DNA of 64,000 bases from Paenibacillus macquariensis (GTDB lineage Bacteria > Bacillota > Bacilli > Paenibacillales > Paenibacillaceae), in assembly GCF_900156375.1 (NCBI RefSeq), contig NZ_FTNK01000001.1, positions 491,804-555,803 on the forward strand, in the 5' to 3' direction. Shown here piece by piece: positions 37,267-44,666 of the stretch (position 1 is the stretch's first letter; every line of letters begins with the position of its first letter). The notes beneath the pieces were generated by a model. The model was not told the DNA's origin and searched no databases. It was given only the letters and a program-made list of their open reading frames with translations. Position numbers and translations under genes: made by a program.

Positions 37267-37710
37267 TTATAGTTCTTTTTTCATGCGAACATGTAGAATT
37301 CCAGCATCATCGAACGGTTCCTTCGAGATCACTTCATACCCTTGCTTCGCGTAAAAAGGTTCTGCCTGGCATTGCGCATCAAGAATGGAATAACGCAATC
37401 CAAGTTCCCTTGCCAGCTTCTCCATCGCAATGAGTAATACTCTACCGAAGCCCTTCGTACGGTATTCCTTTGTAACGGCAATACGTTGCATTTTGGCAGT
37501 CTCTTCATTGTAGTAAATGATTCTGCCTGTCGCGACATATTCCCCATTATCATAAATTAACACGTGATGCACATCGGGACTAATCTTATCATATTCGTCA
37601 ATTTCAAGAGTTTCTGGCACCTGTTGTTCTTGCACAAATACCTTCTTCCGAATATTCAGTCCATACTGCAGCTGTTCCTCTGTGGTGACATGAATGATTT
37701 CTGCAGCCAT
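37267..37710 (-). CDS. GNAT family N-acetyltransferase
   Basis: The 147-residue protein is a GNAT domain of the ElaA/YjcF kind: IRKKVFVQEQQVPETLEID, VATGRIIYY, the acetyl-CoA loop RTKGFGRVLL and LDAQCQAEPFYAKQGY. The substrate is not predictable. SD GAGG is 8 nt from the ATG. It is divergent from a 35-residue membrane protein gene. Confidence 0.88.
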   Translation of the reverse strand: MAAEIIHVTTEEQLQYGLNIRKKVFVQEQQVPETLEIDEYDKISPDVHHVLIYDNGEYVATGRIIYYNEETAKMQRIAVTKEYRTKGFGRVLLIAMEKLARELGLRYSILDAQCQAEPFYAKQGYEVISKEPFDDAGILHVRMKKEL

Positions 37711-37843
37711 TGTGTTACCTCACTTTCGTATCATCAATCTAGTCTAGCTTCTAACCGAATTATTATACAAAAAAAACTTTTTGATGTATAGTTTTGATAA
37801 TTGCACTATTGTTCATATTCATCATAAAGGAGTCCAATATTTC

Positions 37844-37951
37844 ATGGGAGTTACTATTGTTCTTGGTGTTATTATTACTGCGGTCCTCATTTACTCTTTC
37901 TTCTATGTCACCAAGAAAGGCTACTCCCGTAAATGGGATGAAGAGGAATAG
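37844..37951 (+). CDS. 35-residue single-span membrane protein
   Basis: An ORF behind AAAGGAG encodes MGVTIVLGVIITAVLIYSFF followed by a polar tail rich in Lys, Arg and Glu. One transmembrane helix with a positively charged cytoplasmic end is evident. A strong terminator follows within 45 nt. No family is recognised. Confidence 0.65.
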   Translation: MGVTIVLGVIITAVLIYSFFYVTKKGYSRKWDEEE

Positions 37952-37992
37952 TTCAAGTACATACGAGTTCAGCTTCATAGAAAAACATGACA

Positions 37993-38031
37993 AATCCCCT
38001 AAGACGAAGGCTGTTCGTCTTAGGGGATATT
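37993..38031. terminator. Terminator downstream of the 35-residue membrane protein gene
   Basis: Perfect 15-bp stem (37994-38008 with 38014-38028), loop GGCTG. The following sequence is ATTTCC, so the T run is short. Confidence 0.7.
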
Positions 38032-38069
38032 TCCAGTCTAGCTACATGGATAAGTCATTGATTGAATGT

Positions 38070-38264
38070 TTACGGTGGAGAAATCTCATTCGTTGAGTAT
38101 ACCTGCTCACTTACATCTTGAGAATATATATCCTGTATAACAGGCGTGGTAGATGAGTCCATCCTTTGAATTTGATATGTGGAATTATCTTGCTCTACCG
38201 AGCATCCCGCTAGAAGTGCAAGTAGACACACTCCTGCTACCAAGCCACTTATCTTGTTTCGCAT
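38070..38264 (-). CDS. Small putative lipoprotein
   Basis: A 64-residue protein with a lipoprotein signal (hydrophobic VAGVCLLALLAGC; Cys near residue 21) and a short polar mature part rich in Ser, Thr and Gln. No family recognised. ATG 38264 fits GGAAG 8 nt upstream better than GTG 38273. Confidence 0.6.
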   Translation of the reverse strand: MRNKISGLVAGVCLLALLAGCSVEQDNSTYQIQRMDSSTTPVIQDIYSQDVSEQVYSTNEISPP

Positions 38265-38426
38265 TCGTGCCACTTCCTTTGTTGGTTAATACTATATTCT
38301 TATTGTAGACGTTTTTAGTTTTTTTAAACCTACGTGCATCTGAATGCTGGCTAGTTTCATACGGTGACGGTAGGTAGGAAGATTGATAAAAATATCAAAT
38401 GATATATTTCTAGAATGGTTAGAAGA

Positions 38427-38468
38427 ATATTAAAAGGTGGTACCATGTGCGGCACCACCTTTTAATAT
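38427..38468. repeat. Perfect 15-bp hairpin in a gene-free stretch
   Basis: ATATTAAAAGGTGGT (38427-38441) pairs with its complement at 38454-38468 around a 12-nt loop. No gene ends nearby on the plus strand. GGCAC words recur just downstream. It may be a terminator remnant. Apart from this, nothing is evident between 38274 and 38537. Confidence 0.6.
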
Positions 38469-38537
38469 AGTTGAGTACCTGGCACCAATATGGCACTAGA
38501 TTGATAATATTGATGGACTGCACCACTTGAAAAATAA

Positions 38538-38566
38538 GAAAAACCCTTGATATACAAGGGTTTTCA
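38538..38566 (-). terminator. Terminator of tRNA-Val
   Basis: 10-bp stem (38540-38549 with 38555-38564), loop ATATA, minus-strand tail TTCTTATTTTT, placed 5 nt after the tRNA 3' end. Confidence 0.85.
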
Positions 38567-38570
38567 GTGA

Positions 38571-38642
38571 TGATCTGTACTGGATTCGAACCAGTGACCC
38601 CTACCCTGTCAAGATAGTGCTCTCCCGCTGAGCTAACAGATC
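38571..38642 (-). tRNA. tRNA-Val (anticodon GAC)
   Basis: A 72-nt cloverleaf: acceptor GATCTGT/ACAGATC (perfect), D-arm GCTC/GAGC, anticodon arm CTATC-TTGACAG-GGTAG, T-arm ACTGG-TTCGAAT-CCAGT, discriminator A. The loop gives anticodon GAC, reading GUC/GUU. CCA is not encoded. Confidence 0.96.
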
Positions 38643-38752
38643 TAAATGGTATTCATTTCTTTTGAGACAATGATTATCATACCAGTAGCCGTAATTACTG
38701 TCAATATCATTTTATCGAAATAATCGTTGATCTATCTGGGTTCTTATGTACA

Positions 38753-38815
38753 ATTTCACTGCTTTCCTTATTTTGAAATACTTCGATATGGTTCCTTCGG
38801 GCAAGTTCCTGAAAA
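38753..38815 (-). pseudogene. Decayed gene fragment, copy 1
   Basis: About 63 bp similar to 40098-40163 in the same orientation. Read on the minus strand both give VFRNLP(E/K)GT, then HIEV and KESSEI, but here a missing base shifts the frame inside. It looks like the 3' end of an unknown duplicated gene. The flanks from 38643 to 39049 hold nothing else clear. Confidence 0.5.
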
Positions 38816-39049
38816 CAAGAGTATACTAATTATTGTATAAATCTCTGCCAACACGGGCAAGATGATCCCCTGTTTATGCTCTTGCGCTATATCTTCGTAC
38901 TGCGAAGCTACTAACTACCCTTTACAAGTGATATTTTTCTTAATTTGAATGCAAACAAAAAAATGAAGTACACACGTTCGCATAACGGATTAATAATGGT
39001 ATAATAGTGGAATAATAGTAATAAATCAAACCCCAAGGAGTCTTGCCTA

Positions 39050-39493
39050 ATGAGTCAAAGAGTTCCCTATAATGAAGTTGCACCTGATGGTATGAAAATA
39101 ATGATGGATATGGAGATGTACACCAAAAAGTCTACAATTCACCGAACTACAAGAGAACTTATCAAAATTAGAGTCTCTCAAATTAACGGTTGTGCCTTCT
39201 GCATAGATATGCATACATCCGATGCTCGTAAAATGGGTGAAACCGAACAACGAATTTATTGTTTAAATGTTTGGAATGAATGTACTTTTTATACACCTGA
39301 AGAGAAGGTTGCTCTCGAACTATCTGAGCATATTACTCTAATCCCTACCAAAAGAGTTCCTGAAGACCTATATAAGCGAGTACGTGAACAATATGACGAG
39401 AAACAATATGTTGACCTTGTTCTAATCATCAATCAAATCAACAGTTGGAATAGAATTTCTATTGCAATGGGTAATACAGCAACTGAAAAATAA
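39050..39493 (+). CDS. Carboxymuconolactone decarboxylase / AhpD-like protein
   Basis: The 147-residue helical protein has the CMD/AhpD motif GCAFCIDMHTSDARKMG (Cys pair near residues 48 and 51, His near 55). Family members reduce alkylhydroperoxidase partners or act as small peroxidases. Good SD AAGGAG 9 nt upstream. TATAAT lies at 39000-39005 but without a clear -35. Confidence 0.88.
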   Translation: MSQRVPYNEVAPDGMKIMMDMEMYTKKSTIHRTTRELIKIRVSQINGCAFCIDMHTSDARKMGETEQRIYCLNVWNECTFYTPEEKVALELSEHITLIPTKRVPEDLYKRVREQYDEKQYVDLVLIINQINSWNRISIAMGNTATEK

Positions 39494-39560
39494 TTGCTCT
39501 CAATGAACATCTTAGGATGTTCGTTTCCCCTACAGTGGATCCTTCTGTGTTGGTTTAATA

Positions 39561-39593
39561 TAAAAGCCGCTCATTTTTGAGCGACTTTTTCTT
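39561..39593. terminator. Terminator between the CMD and GvpU-like genes
   Basis: CGCTC-ATTTTT-GAGCG core extended by AAAAG/CTTTTT with one mismatch, flanked by A and T tracts; it ends 2 nt before the GvpU-like stop. Confidence 0.75.
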
Positions 39594-39594
39594 T

Positions 39595-40005
39595 TTAATT
39601 ATTTCTGTTCCCCCCGATTGAATACCCATCAACTGAACTAATCTTGCCTCTCCACCATCCAACATCACGAACCACAGCGCCATCTAATATCTGTGCGTCT
39701 TTTAAATGGATCATTTCTGGAGTGATTTGTTCGTCTTCGGAACTTGAATCTCCATATACTTCTACTCCGAATTCTCGGTAATAACTAGCAATGGTGGTTT
39801 CTCCTACTTCATATAATTCAGAAACTACTCCATTAATATAACTCTTACCGGATATCAATATCCCGGTTACGACACTGCCACCAACCAATAAGGTTATCCC
39901 CAACCTAGAATTGATCTGATTGGAATTTTCTACAAGCCATATTAATATTTCATCTTTTAAAAATGGGTCAATTCCCTCCGAAACAATCTCAGTTTCATCA
40001 CTCAT
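39595..40005 (-). CDS. Gas vesicle accessory protein GvpU-like
   Basis: The 136-residue protein shares with Bacillus GvpU the patterns LGITLLVGGSVVTGILISGK (about 35-54), SYINGVVSEL, MIHLKDAQI, and WWRGKISSVDGYSIG near the C-terminus. GvpU is an accessory protein of Bacillus gas vesicle clusters. No other gvp gene is in the window, so it is an orphan and may have another role. SD GGGAGGTG is good. It follows a decayed gene fragment at 40098. Confidence 0.75.
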   Translation of the reverse strand: MSDETEIVSEGIDPFLKDEILIWLVENSNQINSRLGITLLVGGSVVTGILISGKSYINGVVSELYEVGETTIASYYREFGVEVYGDSSSEDEQITPEMIHLKDAQILDGAVVRDVGWWRGKISSVDGYSIGGNRNN

Positions 40006-40097
40006 TTTCTACACCTCCCGTCGTTGTTACATTTCGACATTAAAAAGGCATCCCCTCTTAGTACAAAAGATTTAGACACGAAAAAGCAGCGGTCTAT

Positions 40098-40163
40098 ATT
40101 TCACTGCTTTCTTTATCTAGTAATACCTCAATATGTGTTCCTTTGGGCAAGTTCCTAAAAACT
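40098..40163 (-). pseudogene. Decayed gene fragment, copy 2
   Basis: Similar to 38753-38815. On the minus strand one frame reads SVFRNLPKGTHIEV, then DKESSEI and a stop, but a stop lies just upstream, so no start is available. An AAAGCAG/CTGCTTT hairpin with TTTTTC follows, as for a gene's 3' end. The rest of 40006-40311 shows nothing else. Confidence 0.5.
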
Positions 40164-40311
40164 GATACCTTCTATAACTCAATGTAATTCGTGCATCATC
40201 AATTTGGAACCTCTCATAACGATCCACTCAAATACTCGGCCTTTTTTAGCACAACTACTATCTGCTTTGCATTTAATAAAGGGTAGCTAAGATAGAAAAG
40301 AGGCGATCTGA

Positions 40312-40563
40312 GTGGCTGTTAAGCAAGATGATTTAGTGTTGATTACATGGACAAGAAACCCTTTGGTTCCTGGTTCTGCACGTAGAATTGCTTCTGTACG
40401 TATTATCGGAAGTGCTAAACCATGTAGGACTCAATTGGTACCCAATGGATTGCTTATTAATGCTTTAAATTGCTTATTGGATCATGATATTGGATTTAAG
40501 GTGGTTTATAGCAAAAAAACTTCAAATATCAGTGGATACTTATTGTTACAACGTATTCGGTAA
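40312..40563 (+). CDS. Hypothetical 83-residue protein
   Basis: The basic protein starts with GTG behind GAGGCG and reads MAVKQDDLVLITWTRNPLVP, then ARRIASVRIIGSAKPC. No domain is recognised and no membrane span is seen. A terminator-like hairpin 60 nt downstream supports transcription. Confidence 0.5.
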   Translation: MAVKQDDLVLITWTRNPLVPGSARRIASVRIIGSAKPCRTQLVPNGLLINALNCLLDHDIGFKVVYSKKTSNISGYLLLQRIR

Positions 40564-40620
40564 TGGTTATGCCAAGGTTCACATAGCGGGATAAGCTTTA
40601 TCTTATAAAGTGATACAGTC

Positions 40621-40653
40621 AGGAGGAAGAATTGTTATTCTTTCTCCTTTTTA
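40621..40653 (+). terminator. Terminator after the 83-residue ORF
   Basis: 11-bp stem (40621-40631 with 40638-40648, one G-T pair), loop TTGTTA, followed by TTTTTA. Confidence 0.75.
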
Positions 40654-40774
40654 TCATCCGCTTGTTGTGGGTCTGTAACTTATATCCTAACCGCACAGCT
40701 AACCCCTCCTGATCAATAATATTATTGGACCTCTTACTTTTGCTGCTACAGAAGTCTAAGCCAACCTAACTAAA

Positions 40775-40815
40775 CAAATACCCCGACAACCTTAAAAAGA
40801 TCGACGGGGTATTTG
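40775..40815 (-). terminator. Terminator of the metallophosphatase-DMT transporter operon
   Basis: 11-bp perfect stem CAAATACCCCG (40775-40785) with 40805-40815; on the minus strand it is followed by TTTAG. Confidence 0.7.
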
Positions 40816-40831
40816 TTTATGCTTTTGAATC

Positions 40832-41689
40832 CTACCCCCATATTCCAATGAGCAAGATACCGCAGAATATGAATACGGAACAGGAAATTCGTCTCAATCC
40901 CTGCTGTTCCTTCAGGAACAGAACACCAAGGAAAGTAGCAAATACGGTTCCTATTTCCCGTAGAGAGCTGATTTGCGCCATTGGCGCCCGCTGCATCGCG
41001 AAAAGGAACAGCAGATAGGAGCCCGGGTTCAAGATAGCTCCCATCATCATTGTAGATTTGTTGATCCTCCATTCCTCCCAAATCTGTCGCGACGCTAGGA
41101 CAGCTGGGGTCAGACCTACTACAAAGCCGATATTGGTTACTTCCAGTAATCCAAGTGGTGAAATATGTTGTAGGTTTAGCTTGTCGACAAATACATAGCA
41201 GGTTGTGCATAACCCTACACATAATGCCATTAAAACAGGCTTCATACCTTGCATCTTTGGGTGTGATGGTTTGCTGCGTGATCCCATTCTACTTAGAAGG
41301 ATGAACCCGCCAAGCATACAGAGAATGCCGAACCATCCAAGCAGAGATAGAGATTCACTAAGGAAGAGAACACCGATGATCGGTATAAGTAGGGTACTTG
41401 TCCCCCTCATGATCGGATAAATTTGCGATAAATCACCAAGCTCATAGGTTTGTGACAAGAGCCACGAGTATATGGCCTGTAAGGTAAAAGACAGCAGCAA
41501 TAGACCATAGGAGCCCGCATTCATCGGATGTTGCCACAACTCTGTGATCAACACTGGCAAGAGCAGGATGGTTGTAACCATCGTAATCGACCACAAGAAT
41601 ACGCTCTTATTGCGGCTCCTCTTAGTCAACATGCTCCAGATAGCATGAGCCATACCAGAAACAATAACTAGGATAATAGCAAAAAACAA
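40832..41689 (-). CDS. EamA/DMT family transporter
   Basis: The 285-residue protein has about ten hydrophobic segments in two EamA repeats: the first with YPIMRGTSTLLIPIIGVLFL (about 90-110), the second with SSLREIGTVFATFLGVLFLKE (about 240-260). DMT proteins export or import small metabolites; the substrate is unknown. The start is TTG 41689, with AAGGGG about 10 nt upstream and an in-frame stop just before it. It is 22 nt downstream of the metallophosphatase gene, so they form an operon. Confidence 0.82.
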   Translation of the reverse strand: MFFAIILVIVSGMAHAIWSMLTKRSRNKSVFLWSITMVTTILLLPVLITELWQHPMNAGSYGLLLLSFTLQAIYSWLLSQTYELGDLSQIYPIMRGTSTLLIPIIGVLFLSESLSLLGWFGILCMLGGFILLSRMGSRSKPSHPKMQGMKPVLMALCVGLCTTCYVFVDKLNLQHISPLGLLEVTNIGFVVGLTPAVLASRQIWEEWRINKSTMMMGAILNPGSYLLFLFAMQRAPMAQISSLREIGTVFATFLGVLFLKEQQGLRRISCSVFIFCGILLIGIWG

Positions 41690-41711
41690 TGGATGTCAGC
41701 CCCTTAGAAGA

Positions 41712-42674
41712 TTAACTTTCTTTCTCGGTATGAGGATCATGTGTCGGCTGTTTATGTACAACGGAACCATCTTCCAGTCGAAACCAAGTGTCAAAATCAT
41801 GCTGTCCCAGCGTCATTTGAATAACACGACCTCCCCGCATAAAACCCTCTTTACCGTAAGTATTGTATCCGCTAGCGCGTCCATAGCAAAGTTTAATACC
41901 ATGCAATGTGCCGTAATAATCATTGGTATGATCATGTCCGCAAAAGGTACCCATCACATCGCCCATTTCAACCATAGCTGTGAACAATCCTGAGTTGACA
42001 GCAGGACAGCACACCTGCTCGAATTTATGTCCATAGCAAACTTCTGTATCCCACATTTCTTGATACTCAGGTATCGGAATATGGAAGAAAGCAAGAGCGG
42101 GAAGCTTATTCTCGGTGCCTTGTGGGTTAAGCCGTGCGGATTCATCTGTCAGCCAGCTGATTTGATCCCGCTTAATCCAGTCATAACCTGCCACATGCTC
42201 ATAAGGGGAATAACTGCCTGAATCTAAAAAATAAAGATTGGCCGCTGGAGTTCCTTTCGAATCTACAAGCTCAACTGTATAATTACCCGAACCTGAAATA
42301 TTTACCGGTCCGGACTTCGCTACGGTATGCTCATGTGTCAAAGCCACTTGCATCAGCTCTTCACGAGTAATTCGGCTTTCTGTATCATGATTACCAAACA
42401 CAAACGCCCACGGAAAACCACGTCCTTCAACCGTAGCAACAGCATCATGGAAAGCCTGTTGCGGGTCTTCACATTCGACATCTTCGGGTGAGACTGGACC
42501 GGTGTATATGATATCTCCCGTGAATACAACTAAATCCGGTTGTTCTGCATCCAGAATAAGTTCCATCAATTTACGGGAACGCTGATCCTCGTCCCTTCCG
42601 TCCATCCAATGAATATCTGTAAATTGCACCATTTTAAAAGTTCCGTCTTCCCGAAAAGATAAGTTGCGATTCAT
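41712..42674 (-). CDS. Calcineurin-like metallophosphoesterase (Dcr2/PAP-like)
   Basis: The 320-residue protein has the metallophosphoesterase motifs in order: FTDIHW (D-x-H), VVFTGDII (GD), FGNHDTE (GNHD), FFHIPIPEY and GHDHTNDY (GHxH). No signal peptide is seen, so it should be cytoplasmic. It hydrolyses a phosphoester of unknown identity. ATG 42674 is preferred because GGGGGA lies 7 nt upstream. It is the first gene of an operon with a DMT transporter, divergent from a DeoR regulator, which suggests a sugar- or nucleotide-phosphate related task. Confidence 0.85.
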   Translation of the reverse strand: MNRNLSFREDGTFKMVQFTDIHWMDGRDEDQRSRKLMELILDAEQPDLVVFTGDIIYTGPVSPEDVECEDPQQAFHDAVATVEGRGFPWAFVFGNHDTESRITREELMQVALTHEHTVAKSGPVNISGSGNYTVELVDSKGTPAANLYFLDSGSYSPYEHVAGYDWIKRDQISWLTDESARLNPQGTENKLPALAFFHIPIPEYQEMWDTEVCYGHKFEQVCCPAVNSGLFTAMVEMGDVMGTFCGHDHTNDYYGTLHGIKLCYGRASGYNTYGKEGFMRGGRVIQMTLGQHDFDTWFRLEDGSVVHKQPTHDPHTEKES

Positions 42675-42917
42675 CAAAAGTTCCCCCTCAGTCATATAAC
42701 TCATATCACCCTCTGTTGATTCATGAGCTTTTATGTGGTTTTGAGTTGATTTTATCGCCAGTTGTATAATCTGTCAATTCATTTTTCACATTAAGTTAAT
42801 AAAGAACAAATACAATTGTTATGATATTAATTTCAAGGAAACATACGCAATCAGAAACGGAATCACAGAGTAGTAATTAACAAACAGAATACGGAAGTAA
42901 CAGATATTGAGTCTGGC

Positions 42918-42946
42918 TTGACAAGTCTAATACAGGCTAATAAACT
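42918..42946 (+). promoter_or_regulatory. Sigma-A type promoter of the DeoR-family gene
   Basis: TTGACA (42918-42923), 17-nt spacer, TAAACT (42941-42946), 63 nt before the start codon. The 42675-43008 interval has no gene. Confidence 0.6.
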
Positions 42947-43008
42947 AAGTGAAAACAACAACAAAACACACAAACAACTGAAAAATGCTATAACAGGAGG
43001 AATCATTC

Positions 43009-43785
43009 ATGTCCTTAACCTATGAAGAACGTCGACATACGATTCTCGCCCAGCTTGTTATGGACGGAAAGGTGCAGGTGCATGCTCTGGCCGAGTTATT
43101 TAATGTATCCACAGAGACCATACGCCGCGACCTGGACCGTCTGGAGAAAGAAGGAAGATTGCGAAAAGTGTACGGAGGAGCAGTACTGATGCGATCAGAG
43201 ATGATCGAACCGACATTTGTTAAGCGGTCCCAGATGCATCAAAGCGAAAAGAAGGCGATTGGCAAGCTTGCGGCTTCACTTGTCCAGGATGGAGAAACAG
43301 TGATACTGGACAATGGTACAACAACGCTAGAAATAATGCGGCAGCTTAAAGACCGTGCTGATGTGACAGTTATTACAAACTCCGTACCTATCTTGACTTG
43401 TGCTCTGGAAGAATTCCAAGGTAAAGTTATTTTTGTCGGGGGCGAGGTGAATGCGAGCTATCAGGCTGCCACTGGAGCAATTACTCATCATCTGCTGGAG
43501 CAGTTGAAGGTAAATAAGGCTTTTATTTCCGCAGGTGGTGTCTCACTCTCTGATGGCATTACTGAATACAATTTAGACGAGGCTTTACTGTCGCGTAAAA
43601 TGATGCAGCGAACAGAAGAGTCCATTCTTGTGGTAGATCATTCTAAGTTCGGTGTCACCACATTTGCTCAAATTGCCCCTATCGAACAAATATCCATGAT
43701 ATTATCGGATTCGGGCTGTTCCAAGGAATGGATTGATGCTCTTCAACAGCTTGATGTTGAGATACTTCTAGGCGAGAAGTGCTAG
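43009..43785 (+). CDS. DeoR/GlpR family transcriptional regulator
   Basis: The 258-residue protein has the N-terminal DeoR helix-turn-helix (ALAELFNVSTETIRRDLDRL, about 28-47) with LRKVYGGAV, and a DeoRC sugar-phosphate sensing domain with ILDNGTTTLEIM, VITNSV, FISAGGVS and LVVDHSKFG. Such repressors respond to phosphorylated sugars. SD ACAGGAGG is good. The divergent phosphatase-transporter operon is its likely target, which is inference from context. Confidence 0.9.
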   Translation: MSLTYEERRHTILAQLVMDGKVQVHALAELFNVSTETIRRDLDRLEKEGRLRKVYGGAVLMRSEMIEPTFVKRSQMHQSEKKAIGKLAASLVQDGETVILDNGTTTLEIMRQLKDRADVTVITNSVPILTCALEEFQGKVIFVGGEVNASYQAATGAITHHLLEQLKVNKAFISAGGVSLSDGITEYNLDEALLSRKMMQRTEESILVVDHSKFGVTTFAQIAPIEQISMILSDSGCSKEWIDALQQLDVEILLGEKC

Positions 43786-43888
43786 GCTGCATAGATGCTC
43801 TTCTATTCTGGTTGAGATGAATCTAATCTATCAATAGCAATTAACCGATAATATTAATGTACTTAATTCAATCGAGGAGGTAGACACC

Positions 43889-44065
43889 ATGGACATCGCT
43901 GCACTTTCAATTGGGTTGGCTCAAAGCAACTTAAAACAAGCCGTTGGTATCTCAGTTCTCAATATGTCAAAGGATCAAGCTAGTGGAGATGCTCAAGCTT
44001 TAGTTAAAATGTTGGAGCAGAGCGTTCAACCAAATCTAGGCGGAAATATCGACATCAAAGCTTAG
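43889..44065 (+). CDS. YjfB-like putative motility protein
   Basis: A 58-residue protein with strong SD GAGGAGG. It starts MDIAALSIGLAQSNLKQAVG and ends LEQSVQPNLGGNIDIKA, which matches the YjfB family (annotated as putative motility proteins). Too short for standard ORF cutoffs. No flagellar gene is nearby. It ends in a long terminator hairpin shared with the next minus-strand gene. Confidence 0.8.
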   Translation: MDIAALSIGLAQSNLKQAVGISVLNMSKDQASGDAQALVKMLEQSVQPNLGGNIDIKA

Positions 44066-44100
44066 GAAGTCCTATTGGGAGTGGTAACCCTTTATCTAAG

Positions 44101-44149
44101 ATCAAAAGAAACATGACGGATACGATACATACGCCATGTTTCTTTTGAT
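44101..44149. terminator. Bidirectional hairpin between the yjfB-like gene and its convergent neighbour
   Basis: Perfect 15-bp stem (44101-44115 with 44135-44149). The TTTCTTTTGAT arm gives a partial T tract. Confidence 0.7.
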
Positions 44150-44155
44150 GAACCA

Positions 44156-44377
44156 TTATCTTATTTGGCTATCCAATGGTTCACGATGTGCCATGAAATC
44201 ATGAATAGATTCTTCCATTTGATCTCTATAATGATCTTCCGGTATTGGTCGTAACCAATAGATCTCTCCCCCATCGTAATGACCATTGTAATCAATACCG
44301 TCTTTACTTGCAGTAAAATGCCAATGGCTGTTTATCGTGCCTTCTAATGATATTTTCACCCTAAAATCTTCGATCAA
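44156..44377 (-). CDS. Small conserved protein resembling YheE (DUF5342)
   Basis: The 73-residue protein has HWHFTASKDGIDYNGHYDGG, then EIYWLRPIPEDHY and ESIHDFMAHRE, which resembles the G-x-Y-x-G-x-Y...G-x-I-x-W...IH-x-M pattern of YheE-like proteins. The match is from memory and moderate. The start is TTG with GGAGG 7 nt upstream. A membrane-protein gene fragment on the same strand ends inside this SD region. Confidence 0.55.
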   Translation of the reverse strand: MIEDFRVKISLEGTINSHWHFTASKDGIDYNGHYDGGEIYWLRPIPEDHYRDQMEESIHDFMAHREPLDSQIR

Positions 44378-44388
44378 GAAATAACCTC

Positions 44389-44496
44389 CTATATAGATAC
44401 TTTTCGATTAGGTAATATCTTCCCCACATTGATTGAAAATAATGTACTAGCGACAATAAGTATTAACTGAGCAATGAAGAAGCTGCGAAAAACTCC
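44389..44496 (-). pseudogene. Possible 3' fragment of a membrane protein gene
   Basis: A 35-codon frame without a start codon encodes FRSFFIAQLILIVASTLFSI followed by a basic tail and stop. It is preceded by an in-frame TAA. The stop lies just upstream of the next gene's SD, as for a former operon partner. It may instead be chance. Confidence 0.3.
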
Positions 44497-44522
44497 TTAG
44501 ATGCAAACGTTTCTTCACACGC

Positions 44523-44560
44523 AAAAAGGCTCTGCTAGATATATCTAGCAGAGCCTTTTC
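44523..44560. repeat. Near-perfect 36-bp palindrome (orphan terminator-like hairpin)
   Basis: AAAAGGCTCTGCTAGAT is mirrored around 44541 to give a stem of about 17 bp with A and T flanks. It lies upstream of genes on both strands, so it terminates no complete gene visible here. Confidence 0.7.
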
Positions 44561-44666
44561 TATATTATTAATAGGGGATGCCTTTATATTAGATGGTGAA
44601 CCTTAAAGAGAGATTATATTAAGGTTAGAATATACTAAAAAATGGTGAACTATCTCTTGGTGGATC

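Noticed and set aside
38571..38642. tRNA-Val as an integration site for a mobile element
   Set aside because: No second copy of the tRNA 3' end and no integrase gene were seen in the window.
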